Positions 1 to 8,000 of a stretch of 10,539 nucleotides of DNA are shown here, in pieces (position 1 is the first letter of the stretch; each line of letters starts with the position of its first letter). The notes under the pieces are model-generated. The model did no database searches. It saw nothing but the letters and a program-made list of their open reading frames with translations, and had not been told where the DNA came from. This DNA comes from Byssochlamys sp. IMV 00236 (lineage: Eukaryota > Ascomycota > Eurotiomycetes > Eurotiales > Thermoascaceae): contig MSJH02000392.1 of NCBI GenBank assembly GCA_001931875.2, forward strand, positions 1-10,539, in the 5' to 3' direction. A program made the translations under genes and the position numbers.

Positions 1-28
1 AAAAAGGAAAAAAAAAAAAAAAAAAAAA
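1..28. repeat. A-rich homopolymer at window edge
   Basis: Five A, GG, then 21 consecutive A. This is simple low-complexity DNA. It may sit inside an intron of the first gene, since an AG followed by open reading frame comes directly after it. Confidence 0.7.
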
Positions 29-1014
29 GGATTAATTATTTCGTACGCCAGCCAAAGTCATCTTAAGACTGATTCAAGGCACTTGCAGTCTGTAGTAGTT
101 GATGATATATTTCAAAAGATGCAATTGGTTGACAACATTTATTCTTGCATATAAAGGATCAACTCCCCCTTTTCCCATAAATGATTACAATATGACTTAT
201 TCCATCTTGTTGTATTCTTATGTTTCCGAGTTAGAGACTATTTTATTCGGCAATATGACATATATGCGTTGAAAGAAATAAAGAACAGAGAAAAGAGGAG
301 CAAAGACCACTTGAATTCCGAGACAAGAATTACAAGCAATAAAATAATAACCAAAAGAGTAAAAGAGGTTGGCAAAAATAGCGGAAGCGCCACAAAGCAA
401 AAGATTGTAAAAGTATATAATAAGGTGTTAGTTGGCTTGAGTTTCTCACAAACAAATATAAAAAGCTTTTTGAAGAAGAAAACGACAATACATCAGCAGC
501 TGCTTCGTGTTGTTATGAAGATGAAAGTGCTCAGAGCGATGATGAGAGCATTTTCTGTACCAAAGACACCATATGCATTTCTTACTGTCTGACTAACACA
601 TTTTGCTAATGTATCATTTGCATTTAGGTTTATGAAATGACTGTCGTGAAAGAAAGAAATGTTTACGGATACCAGCATGTTACTTCGTCGCACAAACCCA
701 TCATACAAGCTGAAGATTTATCGGGTGTTAAATATCACTTTGATAAATGTATAAGCACCTGTGGATCAGAAGCATCCGATGAAACAGAAGCTGAATATGT
801 AGCGATCAGACAAGAACAAAAAGATTTACAAAGCTTGAAAAACCTTGGACTTGACGTGGTGGATTGGGTTGCCAGAGTTGTAACTTGGCCTGAAAAGGGC
901 ATGATTAAAAACTTGGGAACCCTTCCTGACCTGCCTTTTTTGAACTTTGTCAAATTCACGATTGTTAACTTCCTGGCGTGTTTAATATGGATTATTATAA
1001 TAACACGATTATAA
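29..1014 (+). CDS. Probable tail-anchored membrane protein, 5' truncated, exon model uncertain
   Basis: I do not recognise the family. The firmest part is the last exon, 628-1014. It follows a good acceptor (TTTAG at 623-627, with an ACTAAC branch-like site at 592-597). It encodes a soluble stretch with an acidic patch (DETEAE) and ends in a hydrophobic segment, about 20 residues, closing with a short basic tail (TRL). That is the layout of a C-tail-anchored protein of the ER, mitochondria or peroxisomes. Upstream, 235-406 reads as a charged helical segment (DYFIRQYDIYALKEIKNREK) that loosely recalls BAR-type helices of sorting nexins; this is a weak impression only. A further open stretch in one frame, 29 to about 130, suggests the gene starts before the window. 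Exon 2 to exon 3 phasing is not resolved: the acidic, Ser-rich frame at 442-556 does not join in phase with 628. An AATAAA lies at 1204-1209. Confidence 0.4.
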
Positions 1015-1563
1015 GCTTCCAAAGAAGAAACTGTTTCTCATATCTTTATGTAAAATTTATGTTACTTTACCCCCTTGTTTTTTTTTTTTTTTTTTGATTA
1101 AAGAAAAATGTGTGATGCCATTTCTTATTACTTATTTGCTCCCTTCTTTTAGCATACGTTATAGAACTAAAGAGAATGTATACCTTCACTATTGTGGTTA
1201 AAGAATAAAGCCTTTTTTTTTTGTTACGTCATGTATATAGAATGCTTCTGTAGGACATGATCCAAAATTTCAAATGCAAATCAATGTATGATAAGCGTAT
1301 CTTTTTTGGGTGCTTATCTAATTGTACGCCATTGTATATCCAATCACTATGAATGCGTCAGAATAAGATGGAATGACAAAATCCATTTTTTTATTTCTAT
1401 TTGTAACCAGTTTATCAATCTATCATCATTTAAAAAAATAAAAGAGAGAGAAAGAAAGAAAGAGAGACACGCTTAATAGGAAATAATATGGACCAGGGGA
1501 CATTGGATAAGGCAACTATGGGAAATTTCCTCTTTCTTATTATTGTTGTTGTTTATTAGACTG
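1015..1563. other. Intergenic region between convergent genes, with low-complexity tracts
   Basis: This gap holds the 3' flank of the first gene (+) and of the GATA factor gene (-). I see no convincing coding frame. It contains an 18-base T run at 1078-1095, an AATAAA on the plus strand at 1204-1209, a purine-only GA/GAAA tract around 1437-1468, and TTTATT at 1552-1557. The last is AATAAA on the minus strand, 6 bases beyond the GATA gene stop codon. The one short open frame here (about 1288-1476) shows no protein-like features. Confidence 0.6.
1437..1468. repeat. GA/GAAA purine microsatellite-like tract
   Basis: A run of A and G only, with GAGAGA and repeated GAAA units, lies in the convergent 3' region between two genes. 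No function is visible. Confidence 0.6.
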
Positions 1564-2241
1564 TTATGAGCGGGTATTGTATTGAAATGAAATAGGTGGA
1601 AGTTTTGTCGTTGTGATATTTGACGACAAAGATAAAAGAGATTTCGCAATCAATTCATCCTCATGCTTGGATTGCTTTTGAATTTTAACGATTGCATCAT
1701 CAATTTCAGATAGCTTGGTGACAGTGGTCGAAAGTAATTTCGATAGGCGTTCAACCTCTTTTTGAAGTTCAAGTCGTTGAGTGGTTAATGATTCTAGTGA
1801 TGGGTATGAATATATGGGTGGTAATGTCAAAGGATGTTTTGTTTCTTCATCGCTACTACTCATACTAAGTCTCTTTTGTGGTTTATCCGTAAAGTTGATC
1901 TTTTTGGATGGACATCGTTTACGTCTTTTGATGACTGTACTCTTCATCGTAGGTGGTCTATGAACATGGTGTAATTTATAATATAGACCACAAGCATTAC
2001 ATATAGTTTTGCCTGATGCATCTCTTCTCCATAAAGGTGTATCTGTTGCATGACAATTCGCACATACGATATGTTCTATCTTTGTTTGAGTATTGTTTAA
2101 ACAACTATCACATATAGCAGATCTATCACGATCAAATAATTGTGGTCTAAAGGCATTATGACATTTGGTACAGTTCGTTAGATACTTCTTGCGTGCTTCT
2201 TCCAACTGATGTTCTTTAAGAATCAAGGTAGAATAAGCCAT
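1564..2241 (-). CDS. GATA-type zinc finger transcription factor with extra Cys4 finger and C-terminal coiled coil
   Basis: A 225-residue, apparently intronless nuclear DNA-binding protein. Residues 60-84 form a canonical fungal GATA finger, C-x2-C-x17-C-x2-C (C60, C63, C81, C84), with the hallmark TPLWRRD loop and [11 protein letters not shown] helix. A basic tail follows (VIKRRKR, about 103-109). Residues 24-47 form a second four-cysteine module, C-x2-C-x16-C-x2-C, that lacks the LWRR loop, so it may be a degenerate or structural finger. A Ser-rich acidic linker (about 127-135) leads to heptad-like leucines at about 150-190, suggesting dimerisation. Finger plus C-terminal coiled coil recalls the AreB/Dal80/Asd4 type of nitrogen or development regulators; two fingers recall the iron-sensing SreA/Fep1 type, but the Cys-rich spacer of that group is absent. 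The target process is therefore open. The ATG at 2241 is the first in the frame and follows an AT-rich leader. Confidence 0.9.
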   Translation of the reverse strand: MAYSTLILKEHQLEEARKKYLTNCTKCHNAFRPQLFDRDRSAICDSCLNNTQTKIEHIVCANCHATDTPLWRRDASGKTICNACGLYYKLHHVHRPPTMKSTVIKRRKRCPSKKINFTDKPQKRLSMSSSDEETKHPLTLPPIYSYPSLESLTTQRLELQKEVERLSKLLSTTVTKLSEIDDAIVKIQKQSKHEDELIAKSLLSLSSNITTTKLPPISFQYNTRS

Positions 2242-2330
2242 TTTATTTTATAATAATAAAGAAGAAGAACAGAGGGAAAAATGAAAAATTTTATTTCTCA
2301 TTTTGGTTCTAGTGTAACGATCTAAGTTAT

Positions 2331-2360
2331 AGATAAAAAGATAAATTTTAATCTTTATCC
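2331..2360. promoter_or_regulatory. Cluster of GATA core sites upstream of the GATA factor gene
   Basis: Two AGATAA motifs on the plus strand (2331-2336 and 2339-2344) and one GGATAA on the minus strand (2355-2360) fall within 30 bp. They lie roughly 90-120 bp upstream of the GATA factor start codon, in the short gap after the coiled-coil gene stop. WGATAR is the established recognition site of the family. Self-regulation is inferred; such short sites are common in AT-rich DNA. Confidence 0.35.
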
Positions 2361-2383
2361 AATCACTTTTCATCATCTGATCT

Positions 2384-4105
2384 TTACTTTCCCACGATGA
2401 CTCCTACCAATCCGACGTCAAGATGAGTCTGAACACCCACATGCACTTTATCCCACCGCTTCTTTTCAGTTTCTGCCTTGACCTGCCTCAGTTCTTGTTC
2501 TACTCTTCTTTTCGATTCGGTCTCTTGACTTAATTCATGAGCATGCTTTTGCTTGACATATTGCATCAGCTGTCTAAACTCTTTTCTCAACACGTTCGTC
2601 TGTCCTCCACCGTCAGACAGTCGCTGGACCTTTTGATCGAGCAGCTGTTGTTCGAGTGCATACTTTTGCTGCTTCAGGTCATCAATCTCGTCCTCGAGCA
2701 ATCGTCGTTCACAATTGAAATCCGAAATGTTCCTCGTCAGTTTATCATACTCCTTCAACACCTTCTCCAACTCGGCTTCAATACTCGCTGCCTGAAGAAT
2801 GAAGCCTGATTCTCTTGTCGTGTAGATATGCTTCATCCGTTCGATCTCTGTACGTAACTCTCGTATCTGATACTCCTTTTGCTTGACTATCTCTAGCTGT
2901 CCAATCATATCGTCAATCATGTCACTACTCGTCGACAACATCTCGACCTTGGCCAACAACTGTTTGTTTTCTTCAGAGAGTCTGTCTAGTTCTGCTTCGA
3001 GATAGGCTTGTCTCTTTTTGTCGACTCTTTGTCTGTCTAGTTCATGCCGTAGGTCTACAATCATCTCCTTTTGTTCGCTCAGCAGCTCGTCTCTTTGTTT
3101 GATGGACCGCTCAAGTTGTAATCTTGGCTGCTCGTCGTGTAGTGCTCTGTTCAATTCTTGCTGGCCCCTTTTTAAGAGTCTATCGACCAAATAATCGATC
3201 CTCTGTTCAAGATAAGCTACTGTCCAGGTTTCGTCGCTTTCGGATAGGGTTGTGATGCTTGTTTTGTTGCTAAATACCTTGGACGAACCAGACGATGTCG
3301 ATGACGACACAGACAGAGCATCGAACGGGTCCACGTGCGTCTGTTGCTCGAGTCTGGACAAGAGGTGAAGTAGATAATCAATATGCCTTGCACACGTTCG
3401 ATCCGTGAGTCTCATGTGCTTGAGGTAACTGGAGGATAAGTCATGCGTTGACCGACTGGCGAAATAGAACTCGTCAATCGAGTGCTCTAATTGCAGATAA
3501 TCCTTTTGGATCTGGCCTAGACTCTTGTGTGCCCCGACCGAGTCGGTCAGGCATTCGAGTTTGATACAGGCCAAGGCAGCTCGTTGACTACCCACCTGGA
3601 CACGGATGTTGGTATAAAGTGAATCGAGCAAGAGTGGTTGCTTTTCTAGTTTCTTTCATGTGTGTTAGCTCCTTCTCTCTTTTTTTTTTGTATAATGATT
3701 ACCTTTTGTAGTGTTTCCGCTTCGAGAAAGCTACTGACTGCATCGTCATCATTGGATTGGATCAGTGTAGGCAAGGATAGTTTGCGTTCGATCATGTCGT
3801 ATTCTTTCCAAGGCATGTCTTCTTCATGAACTGTTGGTTTGGGTGTCGGTGCGCTTGTTGATCGTTGATGTGTCATGGGACTTTTCTTTTTGGTCGGACT
3901 CTTGGGTTTCATGGGTCTTGCTATCTGTGAGGGTCGTCTGGAAGATGTGTGTGTATTATGAATTGGCTTTGGTATAGCACTATTGTTGTAGAATAATTTT
4001 GTACTTGTCGCGTTTGATTTATTGAGCTAAATATATAAAGAATTAAAGACTGAAAAAAGAAATAGAATAGTGTCTTACAATAGACAGCTTTTTGGTTTGG
4101 TTCAT
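2384..4105 (-). CDS. Coiled-coil protein with basic Ser/Pro-rich N-terminus (three exons)
   Basis: Predicted 535-residue protein of unknown function. My model is exon 1 at 4105-4079 (9 codons from ATG), intron 4078-4027 (GTAAGA...TTTAG, 52 nt), exon 2 at 4026-3703, intron 3702-3641 (GTAATC...AAAAG, 62 nt), and exon 3 at 3640-2384; all junctions are phase 0. The nearer ATG at 3912 is not needed, because the frame stays open and Ser/Pro/Arg-rich upstream of it. Residues 1-75 are basic and low complexity (SPTKKKSP), typical of a disordered, possibly microtubule- or cortex-binding tail. A helical region follows (about 118-225), then a Ser-rich linker (about 228-250), then a long charged coiled coil (about 258-515). 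The layout recalls fungal septation or polarity scaffolds such as the Uds1 group, but I see no motif that proves it. It runs tandem with INTS9, whose stop lies 112 bp upstream. Confidence 0.75.
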
Positions 4106-4217
4106 TTTTTGTGTATATATTTTTAGAGAAAAGAGAGAAAAGAATAATAAAAAACAAGGAATAAACTTGTATATATGAGATATTTAAGGAGCATTAAAGA
4201 AAAAGAGGGGGATGTTG

Positions 4218-6417
4218 TCAATTAATAAAGATACTCTTCAACAGGGAACGAACTCTTTCATCATCAGATACGATTGTCACAGAATCTTGACGAATATGCA
4301 CTCTTGAATCTAAATCTGAAGGTAACTCAATCGTTATTTCTCCATCTTGACTACTTTTGATTTCTATAGGAATCGAGTTCTATTATAATATATTAAATTA
4401 AATTGTTCTCTCCCCTCGCAAAAGCCTTCCCCTCCTTACTTGTTTAAATTGTTGAATAATCGTGTTTAGTTCAACTTGGATCCTTAGTCCTTGTCCATTA
4501 TCTCTTAGATTTGACATATCAGGATGCAGTTCTAAATTATTGTTATAGACATTAAGGATTCCATTAATAGGCGCATACAGTGACACATGGTGACCATTCA
4601 CTTGTCGATGCGTGGGTATAATGGACCTTGCCAACTATTTTGAAGATTTAGCACAAGTATATAAATTACATTCATACTTGCCTTTTCGCTCACTGTAATC
4701 TCTTCCCATTCTCTTTTGAGGTCAATATGTATAATGTCTCCAATCGTGTAAATGTACACCTTGGTTTTCAAGTCATTTGATAACTCCTCCTTGACCAGAT
4801 CGGCTCCTTTCATTTTAGGTATCAGCAGATACCTTGTATCCTTCAATGGTTGTTTGACCCGTAATATCGAGGGGATATCCTCCAGCTTAAGCCGAGTATC
4901 CAGAGGCGTATGAACACATGTCATTTCGCTATCCCTTGGTTTAATTTCATCCGTTATAGGTGCCTCAGGTACTATATATATATATTTATAAGCTCTCCTT
5001 CTTTTTTTATATTTATTTGGATTACCTATTGTTAAACAGGTATTATCCTTGGATGACTTCCATTGATTCATGAACCAAGCTATCGAACCTTTATGGATAC
5101 ATGTAGGGTCTCCAGCAAAGACGATACAAGGCTGTCTTATTTCTGGCTTGACAGTCGAATCAAGTGATGGAATGACCTTTAAGGCGCCTGTCTTCATTAA
5201 TTGACCATGGGGTAAAGGCATATGAGGTTCATACAATAAACTTTGTCGATCCAAATTCATCCATTCCCCACAAATATTGGCATACTTTAAGCTCTTGTCT
5301 GCGATGGGACTCGCTACGTACATGGGTATATCGTGTCTATCTGGACCAATCTCTTTTCCACCTATCGACTTGAGATAGGTTTGAATCATACCGATGAGAT
5401 CAAATAATATGTTCATAGAAGGAGAAGCGATCAAGACATTATGATTGGATCGAAGGGTTCGCGCTAAAAGAAGATAAGAACACTGTTGAAAACTTATGTA
5501 TATATATATGCGTACCCGTGTGTGCAAGTAGTTTGGTCATGGCTCTATCAAATGAAATATGATTCGAAGAAGGCTCAACTACGTCTGCAACGATAACAGC
5601 ATCTGCATCCGCCAAGACGGTTTGATCAAAAGGAGCAGGATGCAAATGGTTGAAATTAGAGGTTGTTGATAAAAAGACGATTTTCTTAAAACTCGTTTCT
5701 AATAACCAGTTGGCACTACCAAGACAGTAGCCAGAACTATGAGCGACAAGACGCAGTGTAGAAAATAAGAGTAAACTCTCATTATATCGTACGGGTTGAA
5801 TCTTTTCGACACAGCTTTCGATATCTCTCAGGGTATAAATCGATCGCCAGCCTTCAGGGATACTCGAGCTAGGCAGAAGCTGAGTCAGGTATCGGGATGA
5901 GCCTGGGTCGATGCATGATATGTTTTGGCTGTGATAGATGACGAGTTCTTCCATACGTTGTCTATTTATATATCATGTCAAAAGAATAGCTTTGATGCTT
6001 TTTTTTCTTTCTTTACTTTGCGAATTCAATGGTTGGTTCAGTAGCAATAATTTTTCCTTTATATCCCATGTATTCAGTTAAATAAGGTAATCCAAGCATA
6101 CATTCACTATTTGCAATCACAACAAGGTCAATGGTGTGAATATCAATCAATCGAAAGTCTGGTATTCTAAACACAGTCTGTTCATCACAGTTATTTATTG
6201 CGTTGGTCACTGAAGAATACTGTGTGTCTGTCGCTCTCTTGCCTTGTTCGCTAAAATAACGCGACAAGATAAAAGAGAGGTCAGAACGCGTTTCTTGTTG
6301 TTGTTGTTCTTGTTGTTGTTTATTTAGTGTCTTTGTCTCTAGTGGACAGTTGAATAATATCTTGAGTTGTCTTGTTCTGCAAATGAATACATTGTTGCCA
6401 ATACACTGAATCTTCAT
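4218..6417 (-). CDS. INTS9: Integrator complex subunit 9 (inactive MBL/beta-CASP protein), six exons
   Basis: Predicted 647 residues, close to the animal INTS9 length (about 660). My exons are 6417-6017, 5961-5516, 5463-5026, 4971-4670, 4634-4440 and 4379-4218, with introns of 55, 52, 54, 35 and 60 nt; all phases agree. INTS9 pairs with the INTS11 endonuclease in the nuclear Integrator complex, which cleaves snRNA 3' ends and nascent RNA polymerase II transcripts. The match covers the whole length: N-terminal metallo-beta-lactamase part with LPYLTE and ATEPT (about 110-130), SGYCLGSANWLL in exon 2, RQPCIVFAGDP in exon 3, HTPLDTRL in exon 4, and the C-terminal INTS11-dimerisation part (about 595-647). 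The zinc motif HxHxDH is replaced by NSECML (103-108), so no metal ligand remains, as expected for INTS9. A Gln-rich insert sits at residues 34-41. The start ATG aligns with the animal N-terminus. Confidence 0.93.
6294..6321 (-). repeat. CAA-rich triplet tract coding a Gln-rich insert in INTS9
   Basis: The minus strand reads three CAA codons, GAA, then four CAA codons, giving QQQEQQQQ at residues 34-41 of INTS9. In the animal protein this N-terminal loop is not Gln-rich. It is probably a variable-length disordered insert in the first metallo-beta-lactamase loop. Confidence 0.75.
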
Positions 6418-6559
6418 TACAAAAAAAGAGAAACATTACTTGTTTGTGTGTCTTGGGTTAATTTCGTCCCGTGGCTTAGATAAAGTCACAACCTTGATTG
6501 AACCTGCTTTAGGAACTTTTTCTCTCTCTCTTTTTTTTTATCTTTTTAAACAACATAAA
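6418..6559. promoter_or_regulatory. Bidirectional INTS9/NOP10 promoter region
   Basis: The 142 bp between the INTS9 ATG (minus) and the NOP10 ATG (plus) must carry both start regions. A pyrimidine-rich tract (TTTTTCTCTCTCTC followed by a T run) at about 6518-6540 precedes the NOP10 start, as is common at fungal housekeeping promoters. I see no clear TATA box. The assignment rests on divergent gene geometry. Confidence 0.5.
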
Positions 6560-6804
6560 ATGTACTTGATGTATTATTTGAATGACAAGGGTGAGCGTAT
6601 CTACACTCTCAAGGTATATACATATAAAGAACAGCAGATTTGAAATACTAATGAATCCAATAGAAAGTGGATCCCACCGGCATGCCCACCAAATCTGCTC
6701 ACCCTGCTAGATTCTCTCCTGACGACAAGTACTCTCGTCACCGTATTACTATCAAGAAGAGATACAACATTTTGCTTACTCAACTTCCTTCTCGTCCTTA
6801 TTAA
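6560..6804 (+). CDS. NOP10: H/ACA ribonucleoprotein subunit NOP10, two exons
   Basis: A 64-residue protein of the usual size for the eukaryotic family. Exon 1 is 6560-6613 ([18 protein letters not shown]); the intron is 6614-6663 (50 nt, GTATAT...AATAG, with a TACTAAT branch site); exon 2 is 6664-6804. The block [18 protein letters not shown] is the family signature that contacts the pseudouridine synthase Cbf5/dyskerin. NOP10 is an essential core part of H/ACA snoRNPs, which pseudouridylate rRNA and snRNA in the nucleolus and Cajal bodies. As in other eukaryotic members, the archaeal zinc-ribbon cysteines are absent. The end (LPSRPY) is slightly longer than in yeast. It is divergent from INTS9 and 106 bp upstream of THG1 in the same direction. 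Confidence 0.97.
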
Positions 6805-6825
6805 TCTGTGTACATATTTATTCAC

Positions 6826-6831
6826 AATAAA
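6826..6831 (+). terminator. Poly(A) signal AATAAA for NOP10
   Basis: An exact AATAAA lies 22 nt after the NOP10 stop codon and before the T-rich stretch that precedes THG1, so it is a plausible polyadenylation signal. Confidence 0.55.
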
Positions 6832-6910
6832 AAGTGTCATTTGCATGTCTTTTTCTTTTAAAAGGGAGAAATATTTTTTTTTTTAATTTTTTGTGGCTCT
6901 TTATAGAAAT

Positions 6911-7785
6911 ATGGCTAATTCCAAGTATGAATATGTCAGACAGTTTGAGTTAGCAGACAACATGCTACCAAACACTTGGTTAGTTGTTCGAGTAGACGGA
7001 CGAGGCTTTCATAGGCAAGTTTGAAAAAATAATACAAGGGGGAGTGAATTTATGTTGATCATGACTAGATTCTCTCAAACTCACAATTTTGAAAAACCCA
7101 ACGATCGTCGATCAATCGATCTGATGAATCGCTGTGCTATTGAAGTCATGAAAGATATCAAGGATATCACAATGGCATATGGACAGAGTGACGAATACAG
7201 TTTTGTTCTCCCCAAGACGACCAACCTGTATTCACGCCGAAGCAGCAAGATAGCATCGACGATCGTCTCCTTGTTTGCATCCAACTTTGTCATGCATTGG
7301 TCAACGTATTTTGGAGATGAAAAGTTACAGTACGCACCTTGTTTTGACTCTCGCGTTGTCTGTTATCCCAATGATCAAGTCTTGCGTGACTATCTCAATT
7401 GGCGCCAAGCAGATTGTCATATCAATAATCTTTATAACACCACATTTTGGGCCTTGGTCAAGTCAGGCATGAAGGAATCTGAAGCAGAGGCTAAACTAAG
7501 GGTATGTGTTTTGTATATGTGTGTGAATAATACTTATGCTTCTGTTAGGGATCCTTTGCAAAGGACAAGAATGAAATTCTTTTTTCGACATTCAATATCA
7601 ATTACAACAATATAGACCCCATTTATAGAAAAGGATCAACCATCATACGTAAAAAGACAGAGGTCACGTCAACATCACCGCGTACAGGGGAGTTGGTGAC
7701 ACGGACGAAGCTGATACCAACCGCTGTTTATGAAGATATTATCGGTCAACAATTTTGGGATGAGCATCCAGAGTTATTAGCATAG
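6911..7785 (+). CDS. THG1: tRNA(His) guanylyltransferase THG1, three exons
   Basis: A 257-residue enzyme that adds G(-1) to the 5' end of tRNA-His by 3'-5' chemistry, creating the identity element for histidyl-tRNA synthetase. Exons are 6911-7014, 7069-7501 and 7549-7785; introns are 54 and 47 nt. The protein reads co-linearly with animal and yeast THG1: [10 protein letters not shown] start, VRVDGRGFH with metal ligand D29, GQSDEYSF with D76, the [14 protein letters not shown] signature (about 147-159), KDKNEILF and NINYNN in exon 3, and a DIIG...FW..HPE end. The catalytic residues are present, so the enzyme should be active. Intron 1 has a GC donor (AG|GCAAGT); the nearby GT at 7019 would break the frame. 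Intron 2 is GTATGT...GTTAG in phase 0. It lies tandem behind NOP10. Confidence 0.97.
7015..7068 (+). other. GC-AG intron in THG1
   Basis: The junction AG|GCAAGT...GACTAG|A joins the R35 codon (AG plus A) to FSQTHNF, exactly where conserved THG1 sequence continues. All other donor positions match the consensus well, as is typical of known GC-AG introns. No GT donor nearby preserves the reading frame. Confidence 0.85.
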
Positions 7786-8000
7786 ATTTCCTTGTATTAG
7801 AATTAAATTAATGTTTGTTTACGGTTTCAATTTGATTGGCTTAAATATAGTATGTATCTTGAAGGGATGATAAAGAGAATTCAAGACCTTGTTTGTCCCA
7901 TAGCACTTGTCTTTACATTTAAAGCCTTCCTGAACATCAGTTTGGAAGAGATCTAGGCTTATCTTGTTCTCTATAGATCATGCTTAAGAATTGTTTCTGT
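7786..8000. other. Intergenic, 3' flank of THG1
   Basis: AT-rich sequence without a supported gene. No exact AATAAA stands out close to the THG1 stop; AATTAAAT at 7801-7808 is the nearest A-rich candidate. Confidence 0.4.

Noticed and set aside
102..272. Short plus-strand frame of 56 codons near the left edge
   Set aside because: It begins with ATG and looks partly protein-like, but it overlaps the better-supported charged frame at 235-406 and has no splice continuation in phase.
735..1022. Minus-strand frame opposite the tail-anchored protein exon
   Set aside because: It is a mirror of the coding exon with no features of its own.
2537..2809. Leucine-rich plus-strand frame
   Set aside because: It is the antisense shadow of the coiled-coil region, where Glu/Gln/Lys codons read as Leu/Phe on the other strand.
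3921..4157. Hydrophobic minus-strand frame near the start of the coiled-coil gene
   Set aside because: It runs through the first intron and into the wrong frame of exon 2; its hydrophobicity comes from T-rich intron and leader.
7052..7615. Single 187-residue frame through THG1 exon 2
   Set aside because: It includes parts of both flanking introns; conserved THG1 sequence continues only when exons 1 and 3 are joined by splicing.
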